Source of the DNA: Pisolithus tinctorius | Taxonomy: Eukaryota > Basidiomycota > Agaricomycetes > Boletales > Pisolithaceae | NCBI GenBank assembly: GCA_024663395.1 | Contig: JANFAH010000036.1 | Span: 1-64,000 of the forward strand | DNA: 64,000 nucleotides | Direction of reading: 5' to 3' | Shown: in pieces, positions 12,201 to 20,738 of the stretch | Position numbering within the stretch: position 1 is the first letter of the stretch | How the letters are laid out: each line of letters begins with the position of its first letter | The notes under the pieces: model-generated | Database searches by the model: none | Told to the model about the DNA's origin: nothing | What the model saw: the letters and a program-made list of their open reading frames with translations, nothing else | Program-made: the position numbers and the translations under genes

Positions 12201-13875
12201 CCTCTGACTGTCCGATGTCAGCACGATGCGCGCCTGATGGCGCATGTCTTCAACGCATGACATGTCTCAGGGCAGATCCTGGACAGATCCCCACGGGTCG
12301 CCATATCGTCGACCTCGGCTTGCATTTTCATCGGGACCTCAGATGCATATTGTGCATACGACGTCATCCACTCTGACGATGACTGATTTCCAAATTCTTG
12401 GACTCCCGACGTATTCTCGATGCAGCGCTTGAAACATTCGTCGATTGCGGTGCGTATCCCGTCGCTGTAAGCTTCCGGGATCGGCTTGGCATCTTTGAGC
12501 TGCTGGACGATGGCGTCCAGTTGTTCTTGTGCGATTTGGGCGTCCTTCACATCCTTCGATCTAAGCCGTGCCAAAAGACTCCTCACGCTCTTCTCGTCCA
12601 CCTCTACCGAATTGAAACACATCCGGAATCTCCTCTCCAGACATCCGACCATATATGCCAGTATCTTGTATCGATCGTCAACGGAGTTCTTTCAACCTAA
12701 TGACACATCCACGTACCCCTCCATAGCTAGAAAACATCGTTGCGTAGAATTCTGAAAATACCATGAAATCTGCATGCCAGAAATGAACCCCTGCTGAATC
12801 AAAATACGTTAGCATCTCCCACACATAGTCCTGTCTCAGCAGATCGTGTTGTTTCGAGGCATTGCCTTTCGATTGAGGGATGGCCTTCACGTTGCGGAAC
12901 GTCTGCTGTTTGGACTTCATCGCCTTGAAGAACTGAATCAGTCCTTCCATCGGCGATTCCATGTAGACATGTTTTGTCTCGTTCTTTGCAATATGGAGAG
13001 CGAGGGTTTCATCGATCTTGCCTACAGAAATGTCCGTGTCAGCCAACTGTATCGCGCAAATCCAGTGACACCATGATATGCGCATATACATCTACAGTTT
13101 GAATTGCGCTGTGGCCATCGATCCACATCTTGTATGATACGACGGTTCCTTTTCACGCAAATCGATAGACACCTCCATTTGCGCATACCGATGCCCTCGG
13201 ATTCATCGCTGACATAGGAGATCACTTACTGTCATCAAACAAGGACACAAGCCATTGACCTTCGTACGCGATGATCGCCTCCAGCTTGTCTTTCTCCGCC
13301 TTCTGCTCCTCGTTCCATTTCTTCAGCTGGTTCGCATCCACCTCATCTACATCCTTGTTCGCGATCGACTGCTCCAGAGATACAAACTCGTCCAGTTGCT
13401 TTTTCTTCTTCTCGAACCAGATCGCAAGCGCTTCCAATCGATGTTGCCCTCCAGCTGCATACACCTTCCACCCATCTCTGTGGTTCGTCGCTATCTCCAG
13501 GATCGGAATCTCGTCCCTCGGCACATCCTCCAGCGTATATGTATCCCGCTTGATCAGGCTCTTCGATACGATCAATGGGATCGCGTGCGCTCGGTTGAAC
13601 CGATGTACCCCATTCACCTGAAACGATTCAACGAGCTCAGATATCTGTGTCTTTACCAGTTTTCGTGGGTTCCATTTCCCAAACTCCAGATGCTCTCGGT
13701 TTCCTAAGACGTCCAGTCGCGCGTATCCCATCAACGCAGTTTTCATCTTCTCATTCAGCATGTTCACTTCTTCTACCTCATCTTCTAACCCCCCTCCACG
13801 CATCCCTCGCTGATCCAGCAACATCGTATTCTTCACTCGCTGTTCATCATGTATACCATCAGCATTCTCATCCAT
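9276..13875 (-). CDS. ParB/sulfiredoxin-fold domain protein, large multi-exon
   Basis: The N-terminal exon (13875-13224) encodes a ParB/Srx-like domain: a segment RKLVKTQISELVESFQVNG, then PILEIATNHRDGWKVYAAGGQHRLEA. GGQHR matches the GxxRxxA/GQHRxxA loop that binds nucleotide or phosphate in the ParB and DGQHR families. The remaining ~900 residues are unrecognised: Glu/Lys-rich segments, an acidic Ser/Asp stretch and a coiled-coil-like RAERYARREKERAEAEARAR region near 11430, with a basic C-terminal exon ending at 9276. At least four introns are unusually long (about 200, 145, 220 nt and more) and carry phased GCGC motifs. I start at the ATG at 13875; a short basic ORF just upstream does not splice in frame. 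ParB-fold proteins are mostly bacterial, so the origin is of interest. Confidence 0.7.
10009..10142. repeat. Six GCGC cores at exact 26-nt steps in an intron
   Basis: GCGC occurs at 10009, 10035, 10061, 10087, 10113 and 10139, each step exactly 26 nt, mostly within a TTTGCGCAAA or AAATGCGCAT context. The 22-nt intervals differ. The set sits just inside the donor (near 10168) of an intron of the ParB-like gene. Confidence 0.92.
11997..12078. repeat. Four GCGC cores at 26-nt steps, including an 11-bp perfect dyad
   Basis: GCGC at 11997, 12023, 12049 and 12075. The unit 12049-12078 is GCGCAAATCAT, an 8-nt loop, then ATGATTTGCGC, a perfect 11-bp inverted repeat; 11997-12026 is the same with one arm mismatch. 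It lies in the intron between about 12109 and 11963 of the ParB-like gene. Confidence 0.93.
13054..13184. repeat. GCGC cores at 26-nt steps in the first long intron of the ParB-like gene
   Basis: GCGC at 13054, 13080 and 13106 (26-nt steps), then a further 30-nt unit at 13155-13184 (ACGC to GCGC). The intron runs from the donor GTAAGT near 13228 to the acceptor near 13023. Confidence 0.88.
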
Positions 13876-14058
13876 CTGCCGATCTCACCCTTTCACTTAC
13901 CCTGCTGCCTTCTCCCTCTTGGCCCTTTCCTCCGCGTTTCGTTGCTCTCGGTGGCATGCTTGTTAGATCGTGTGTGATGCAATGATGGTTGTTGGTGGTA
14001 GCGTTCGATGTCTCGAAATTTTGTATCTATGTCACTCATCATGTCACATCCCTTCGTC

Positions 14059-14532
14059 ACGCATTCCAGGCCCTCCCCTCATTTGCGCTATTCACCTCAT
14101 GTCTATTTTAATACACTTGTGCTATTTATATCTCATAACCATCCTCCTCTACAATTTCCTTGGTTTCTCACATTATACCCTATTCATCCTGTTCTTCCAT
14201 CACGCAAATCCATGGTGCCCATCATTCGCGTCACGTGCATACTTTTTCTTTGTTCCATACTTGTCCATATTGTCAGTGTAGTCACTTGTCTCCCACGTGT
14301 GTGTCAGATTCCTTATCTATCCATTCGCGCAATTCATCTCATTGCTTGATTTGCGTATCATGTATATCTCCTCGGGATCCTATTCACATATCAGTTTTCC
14401 TCTTATCAATCCACATCTCCTCCACTCCATGTTGTTTTTTTATTGTATATGAACCATCATCACTACTACCATCACTTTATTTCTATTCTTGTCCATCCAT
14501 TTGCGCAATTCATACCACCATATGATTTGCGT
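14059..14532. repeat. Four 30-nt GCGC/GCGT dyad units upstream of the ParB-like gene
   Basis: Units at 14059-14088, 14202-14231, 14327-14356 and 14503-14532; each has its two GCG cores exactly 26 nt apart. They lie 180-660 bp before the start codon at 13875, where promoter elements would be. The rest of 13876-14610 is pyrimidine-rich with no supported gene. Confidence 0.85.
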
Positions 14533-15359
14533 GTTTGCGCTATTTTCATGACACAATGCTACTCGAGCCTACTTTGACCCTAACCCATATTAGCAAAATC
14601 CCTTAGAATATGTAGTCATCATAGTATGTAGTAGTCTGTCTTACCACTCCAGATAACCAACCCCTTGCTTGTTTTTCGCTAGTCATATTCAAGTCAGTGG
14701 CTAGTCAGTTGGTAGTCAGAACCTGTCTTATCCATAGTAAGTCAGTAGTTACTACTACATCCCTTGGTAGTCCGCTTTTTTCCTAATCAACTCACTACTC
14801 ATCTTCAATCCAAATAGGCAACCGGTCGCTTATTTTTGCTACTTGGTAGTTGCTCATCCATAGTCAGTAGTCATTACCATCTTCCCTTTTTTTGCTAGTC
14901 ATCTTATTCAACTCAGTCAGTAGTTGCCAGGTGGTCATCGGTATCCCACTTTTTTGCTAATCATCTCACTACTCATCTTCTGTCCAGAATAAGCAACCGG
15001 TCGCTTATTTTTGCTACACATATTCACCATGTCTGTTCTAAGTAGTCGGTAGTTGCTCATTGGTAGTCAGTGCTCATTGCTTACTCCGCTTTTTTTGCTA
15101 ATTACTTGCTAGTCATCTTGCATCCAGATAGGCAACCAGTTGCTTATTTTTTTCACTTAGGGTGGCTGTGTTGCTTCCCTTCACCAACTTTCTCGTCCCT
15201 GTGTATTTATTTCCTTTTATGGTGGTTGCATGCAGTGGCTGTGTAGTGGCTGTGTTGGTTGCATTCAGTGGCTGTGTAGGTTGCATGCATGCAACTTGCC
15301 TTATATGGTGGTTGCATTCAGTGGCTGTGTTGGTTGCAATCCTAGATGCATGCAAGCAA

Positions 15360-15785
15360 TGCTAATGCAGTACTAATGCAATCCTAATGCACTACCAATG
15401 CAATGCTAATGCACTACCAATGCACTACCAAAGCAATGCTAATGCAATCCTAATGCAATGCTAATGCACTACTGATGCACTACCAAAGTGATGCTAATGC
15501 AATCCTAATGCACTACCAATGCACTACCAAAGTGATGCTAATGCAATCCTAATGCAATCCTAATGCACTACCAAAGCAACACTAATGCAATCCTAATGCA
15601 CTACCAAAGCAACACTAATGCAATCCTAATGCAATACTAGCACTACCAATGCACTACCAAAGCAACGCTAATGCAATCCTAATGCAATCCTAATGCACTA
15701 CCAAAGCAACGCTAATGCAATCCTAATGCAATACCTGCACTAGCGATGCACTACCGAAGCGACGCTAATGCAATCCTAATGCAAT
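15360..15785. repeat. Minisatellite of CTAATGCAATCC and GCACTACCAAAG words
   Basis: Some 35 words of 11-13 nt, mixing AATGCAATCCT, AATGCACTACC and AAAGCAACGCT in higher-order blocks. No coding content. Confidence 0.9.
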
Positions 15786-15787
15786 AC

Positions 15788-15815
15788 CCGGAGTCTGGGG
15801 CAGACTCCGGAAAGT
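15788..15815. repeat. Terminal hairpin of repeat copy 1
   Basis: CCGGAGTCTG, GGG, CAGACTCCGG: a perfect 10-bp inverted repeat followed by AAAGTAGATTATTAGG. The copy at 20668 has different arm bases that still pair. Confidence 0.85.
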
Positions 15816-15867
15816 AGATTATTAGGATGGACGTCACATCTGCCTGGACCTGGAGCTGGATCACAAG

Positions 15868-18396
15868 TTGGTGACTCCAGAGGAGTTGGAAGTCACTGTG
15901 GACATCGACAGTCTCATATGGGTGACGCATTCCCTGCAGTTCAACACACCGCTACCCATCTACCTTGGTCCCATCGTCGAGGAAAAGGCTCCTATGCACA
16001 AGCACAATCATGTGTATGTCGACATCCTCGTGCCTCAGTCAGAGGCAGATTCCAGTGCCATCGGAAACCGTACCGAATGGTTGACCATGGCATTTCCTCT
16101 GTGTGGAGTACCTCACACAGTCTTTGGTGCCTTGAGCAATGCTGCTGGCACCATGAATGTCTACATTTGCTTCCCCAGGATGATCCACAGGGATGAGATG
16201 ACACACAAGCATGCCAATCGCATCCCAAAGGAGGTCCTCGACTTTTTCTGGGAGCATGTCCTACTTCCAGCGATCCGTGCACATGCAGATGTTTCGAGTG
16301 CACCATACGTCTCTCTCACTCTGAAGGAAGTGCAGTTCAAGGCACGAAAGGGTGGCAAAACCAAGAAGGCTGGTCGGCCAAAAGCGGTCCCCTTTTCTAT
16401 GCAAGTGTTGAAGCAGATCCAGAAGACCATGGAAGCAATCATCCGAGAGGACCCTTCACGATTTGCAAACTATGGTTCCTTCTTCTTCGTCCTGGAATGC
16501 AAGGGAATCAAGTTGTGGACGAAAACCACCCTGTCAGGAGCGGTTCAAACGCCGGTCCAAGCTCTCCTCCATGGACTTCCAGCTCTGGATTGGTCCTACA
16601 TGGTAGACAGGGCCAATGGGGAGCTCTTGGTCGACTTGGGAATCAGCATTCACCCCACATGTGACGAAAAGCTCGTGGGATTGTGGAGACTGGATGCCCT
16701 GGAAGCTTCCTTTGGGGCAGGTGGATATTTGCGAGGAAATGCCCACCACACTTGCATGCTTGGACGGTATGGGGGGATCCAAGCAGAGATGTCACAGGAA
16801 CGAGCGAGGCAAACTCACATCGCATTCAGAAGTGCTTATAATCTGGCCTACGAGGTGATCCGACCCAACGACAACAGCCCCACCTTTGTCATGGACAAGG
16901 ATGCTTATGCCCTGAACAACGACTTCATCGGGGAATGCATGCAGGCCATCAACATGTATTCTGGAGATGCAAAGAAGAGGTCATATGGGGTGCGAGACGA
17001 GTACAGGATGAGTGGGGCTGCAGTGGAGCAGGCAATACTGGTGGTGCCACAAAGGGTGATGCATTTGCAAGCTCGATCATGCTCATATCTGATGCTTCCA
17101 TCTTTGCAGATGGAAGAGCTTTTAGCCTCCAATCCTATTCTCTGGATCCCGACCAAAGTCTGGTTGGAATTTATGGCTGGACGCATCAGGGCCCTCCAGT
17201 TGGCTCAGATCTCTCTCAAGGAACTGGAACCGCCCAACCTTGGGATTCTGACTGGCATCATCTGCCACATGATTCGGTGCACGTCCACCACTGCAATAAT
17301 CCTCGACTTCCATGTGAGAGAGTCCATGGCCCTTCTGCAGGTCTCCAGGGTGTGTGAGCGGTTGGGAATGTTCTTCCTTTTGGACCTAGACTTGCATCAT
17401 GTCCCCCATCTTCCAGAAGTTCAGGATCATGATGACCTGGAGGTGCTCAAGCTGATGGAGGGAAAGTTGAAGAGGGGTGATGGACGACCTGCCTGGCCAA
17501 GGATTCCCCCTCTGGACGAAGTGGAACAATTTCCCATTGGCAGCAGACCGACATGGGCCAAATTGACAAGGACCATCCAACTGCAGCCTTGGTTGATCAT
17601 GCAGGACTGGAAGTGGTCAGCCCAACTGTCCAGTCTGGGGCCAGTGGTAGGGAAACTTTTCGTTCTGTTTACCTGTCAGCTTTGGATCCAGTTGGATGCG
17701 ACTTGGCTGACAGGTTCAGAGGGAAAACCAGAGCCAACATCTTTGGAAGATGCCATTCAGAGTTGGACTCTGAACCAGACCTTCAGGACGATACGTGCCT
17801 GTGAATTCAAGGCCTGCAATGCAGAAATAGCAGGGAGTGGAGGGGCTGGTCGCTGACAGTCAAGCTTTGCAGAGAGGGTCAACCTGTTTTTCCCAGGACC
17901 CACAGTGGGACAACCTTCACGGAGGTCACCATGGAATGTCTTCTGGACGAAGCCTGGCTATATTTGGGAGTATCACCAGGTGATGAAGAACAGGACACCT
18001 CTGCAGGAGTTTGAGGTGCTGGACCACCTTGGCAGGATATTTTCTGTCCTTCAGACATTACCTGATGCGACCAAAGGGAGTGAAAAGAGTCCTGGGAAGA
18101 CATGGCGGGTGGAGGGTGAGAAGGTGGTTCTGGTGACAAATCCCAAGTTCTACAAGATCGAGGGGATCTCCACTGAGAAGGAACAGCAACAGGCCAGGAG
18201 ACGAGCATCTCGAGTGGTAAAGCCCAGGAATGCACTGCAGATGGAGCTCCTGGAGCATGCGGGATATGACGAACTGCTGGCTAGCAAGGCCCTCATCTTA
18301 GAAAGGCAGAGGCTGAAAGAGGCACAGACTAAGAAGTCATCAAAGGCAAAGAATGCTCGAAAGCCTCCAGCAAGAAGAGGCAAGGCCACCTCATAG
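15868..18396 (+). pseudogene. Unrecognised ~840-codon ORF with one internal TGA
   Basis: A single-exon frame of 662 codons ends at TGA 17854-17856, and the same frame continues without another stop to 18396 (about 180 more codons ending in a basic KSSKAKNARKPPARRGKA tail). The coding look holds on both sides, so one nonsense change (CGA to TGA would fit) most likely splits one gene. I do not recognise the family. Visible are a basic GGKTKKAGRPK segment near residue 170, evenly spread aromatics and no obvious catalytic motif. The frame is open leftward only to a TAG at 15823-15825, the end of the direct repeat, and reads sensibly before the first ATG, so the true N-terminus was probably cut off. 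It may be a mobile-element gene because repeats flank it. Confidence 0.6.
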
Positions 18397-18579
18397 AGGG
18401 AAGCAGAGGGATGGGGGGGGGAAGGCAAGGATATGGGTACAGAGGGAGAAAGTGATGAATGCAATGTTGAGATAGATTGTGGTTCCTGTTCCTGTGGAAC
18501 TGAATCCCAGTGTTGCCTAGTGTAGTCTGATCAGGTAGCAACATGTTTGGCATCTTGGGATGATACCTGGCCCCAAGGT

Positions 18580-18990
18580 GAACCCCCCTCTTCAGCTTCA
18601 CTCCATCAAAACAATTCCAGATCAATCCAGCTGTCCATACCATGCCTGTGCCACTTGAATGACATGGCAGGACCATTTGGATCACACCAGAAAGGACCCT
18701 ATGTGTCATTCCCCTCCTCTTATCCTGTAAAGTTTAGCAAGCATGAAAGCTTGTCAGGAATGGTTGTCCTGGAGGGCCTGAAAGTCACAACAGATGATGA
18801 CAATGGTTGCAGCATTCCTAGGTGTCAGAATATCCATGTAAGATATGTTACCCCCCCTCCCCATGTTCACTCCATCAAAACAATTTCAGAGATCGATCTG
18901 GCTGTCTGAACCATGTCTACCCCAGCTGTATGACATTACAAGACCATCAGAATTGTGTTACAAAGGTCCCCATATTTGTTTCATCGACAT
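18580..18990. repeat. Diverged direct repeat with TCACTCCATCAAAACAATT
   Basis: Two related segments about 270 bp apart begin at 18598 and 18868. They share the CCCCCC-rich lead-in, the TCACTCCATCAAAACAATT word and an AGATC(A/G)ATC(C/T) word. The rest of 18397-19310 shows no supported gene and is CpG-poor. Confidence 0.6.
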
Positions 18991-19369
18991 ACCTGATCCC
19001 TTCCTCATACCCCAGGGATGGTGATCCAGTAACATCAGGAGGGGGTGCCAGCTTGCCAGGGATGGATGTCCTGGGTGTTATCAATGCCACTGAAGACAAT
19101 GGAAATGATTTCCAGCCTCCCAGAAGTATTTCCAAAGAGATACCACTTTGTGGTCTGACCATACTTCTACCCCCTGTAGATTTTTTTTCCGACCGCCAAT
19201 TTCATTCGAATTTCACCTGGGACATCCCAATGGACATATCTATCGACTCCCAGCATTATTTCCCCCAAATTATGGTCGGGAGTTTGTAATTATAATTCCC
19301 CCAGGGGCTGTATAATGTCGAACACTACACTTGCACTACCAACACTTACTACCAACACCACTCTCACTC

Positions 19370-19640
19370 GGGGGGGTCCGGGGGTTATCTCGGGGTCACT
19401 TACCGGGGTTATCACGGGGGTTATCTCGGGGTTTTTTTACCGGGGTTTTCACGGGGGTTATTTCCGGGTTATATTATTTACCGGGGTTATTTCCGGGTTA
19501 TTTACCGGGGTTTTCACGGGGGTTATCTCCGGGTTTTTTTACTGGGGTTTTCACAGGGGTTATTTCCGGTTTATTTACCAGGGTTTTCATGGGGGTTATC
19601 TCCAGGTTTTTTTACCTGGGTTTTCATCACAGTTGACTTG
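19370..19640. repeat. G-rich minisatellite, GGGGTTATYTCGGGGTTTT words
   Basis: About 270 bp of G4-5 runs separated by TTAT/TTTT-YC-C spacers, all on the plus strand, with units of roughly 20 and 40 nt. Run density is enough for G-quadruplex formation. It is not a TTAGGG telomere array. Confidence 0.85.
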
Positions 19641-20359
19641 GGGTTACTTACCCTACTTCTGTTGCCAACTCAGTAATCTGTAATCTGTAATCTGTAGTCA
19701 TCATAGTATGTAGTAGTCTGTCTTACCTCTCCTGATAACCAACCGGTCACTTATTTTTTGCTAGTCATGTTATTCAACTCAGTCAGTAGTTGTCAGGTCA
19801 TCTTCAGTAACCCACTTTTTGCTAATCATCTCACTACTCATCTTCTGTCCAGAATAAGCAACCGGTCGCTTATTTTTGCTACACATATTCACCATGTCTG
19901 TTCTAAGTAGTCAGTAGTTGCTCATCGGTAGTCAGTGCTCATCGCTTACTCCGCTTTTTTTTTGCTAATTACTTGCTAGTCATCTTGCATCCAGACATCC
20001 AGATAAGCAACCGGTCGCTTATTTTTTTCACTTAGGGTGGCTGTGCATTTCCTTATATGGTGGTTCCCCTCAGTGGCTGTGACCTTGCCTTCAGTGGCTG
20101 TGTTGGTTGCATTCAGTGGCTGTGAGGTTGCATGCAGTGGCTGTACAGTTGCCTGAAGGCAACCTGCCTTATTTGGAGGTTGCCTTCAGTGGCTGTGTAG
20201 GTTGCCTTCAGTGGCTGTGTAGGTTGCCTTCACCTGCTATGTGGTTGCATTCAGTGGCTGTGTAGGTTGCCTTCAGTGGCTGTGTAGGTTGCCCTCAGTG
20301 GCTGTACAGTTGCCTTCACTCCCTATGTGGTTGCCTTCAGTGGCTGTGTTGGTTGCATT

Positions 20360-20670
20360 CCTAGATGCATGCATGATACCTACACTTTTTGCTAGATGCA
20401 TGCACGCTTTCCTAGATGCATGCATGATACCTACACTTTTTGCTAGATGCATGTGCACATTCCTAGATGCATGCACGCTTTCCTAGATGCATGCACTGAC
20501 ACTACACTCTTTGCTAGATGCATGCACCAACACTACGCTCTTCGCTAGATGCATGCACGCATTCCTAGATGCATGCGTGCATTTCCTAGATGCATGCACC
20601 AACACTATGCTCTTTGCTAGATGCATGCACGCATTTCCTAGATGCATGCGTGCATTCCTAGATGCATGCG
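20360..20670. repeat. Tandem CTAGATGCATGCA repeat
   Basis: About 15 copies of CTAGATGCATG(C/T) at alternating short and long steps. Each contains the palindrome ATGCAT. No coding content. Confidence 0.9.
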
Positions 20671-20690
20671 GACCCTGGGGCAGGGTCCGG
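20668..20690. repeat. Terminal hairpin of repeat copy 2
   Basis: CGGACCCTG, GGG, CAGGGTCCG. The central arm bases differ from those at 15788 (AGTCTG/CAGACT against ACCCTG/CAGGGT), yet both copies pair fully. Confidence 0.85.
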
Positions 20691-20738
20691 AAAGCACGTT
20701 ATTAGGCTGCTTGCCTTCCTGCAGTTGCTGCATGTTAG

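Larger units (their letters stand above)
14611..15825. repeat. Direct repeat copy 1 with terminal hairpin and TTATTAGG
   Basis: About 1.2 kb sharing its left ~550 bp closely with 19693-20060 and the same terminal structure. It contains three near-palindromes of the AAGCAACCGGTCGCTT type (14816, 14991, 15130), a GTGGCTGTG(T) minisatellite (15160-15350), an AATGCAATCCT/GCACTACCAA minisatellite (15360-15785) and the terminal hairpin at 15788-15810. The long ORF to the right becomes open at the first base after this repeat. I cannot assign a transposon class. Confidence 0.75.
19693..20705. repeat. Direct repeat copy 2 with terminal hairpin and TTATTAGG
   Basis: The left part matches 14611 onward in the same orientation, including the GTAGTCATCATAGTATGTAG start and three AAGCAACCGGTCGCTT-type near-palindromes (19738, 19856, 20005). 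The middle differs: GGTTGCCTTCAGTGGCTGTG units (20040-20360), then CTAGATGCATGCA units (20360-20670). It ends in the hairpin at 20668-20690 and AAAGCACGTTATTAGG. Confidence 0.75.

Noticed and set aside
13902..13955. Extra first exon (MPPRATKRGGKGQEGE) for the ParB-like gene
   Set aside because: The only possible intron would be 23 nt and the joined phase does not match the ParB frame; without splicing it stops at once.
15788..15825. Canonical Helitron 3' end
   Set aside because: The hairpin is there, but the sequence after it ends TTAG/TTATTAGG and not CTRR, and no 5' TC end or Rep-helicase was found; kept only as a hypothesis.
19370..19640. Telomere repeat
   Set aside because: Units read GGGGTTAT-YYC with variable spacing, not TTAGGG, and genes continue on both sides.
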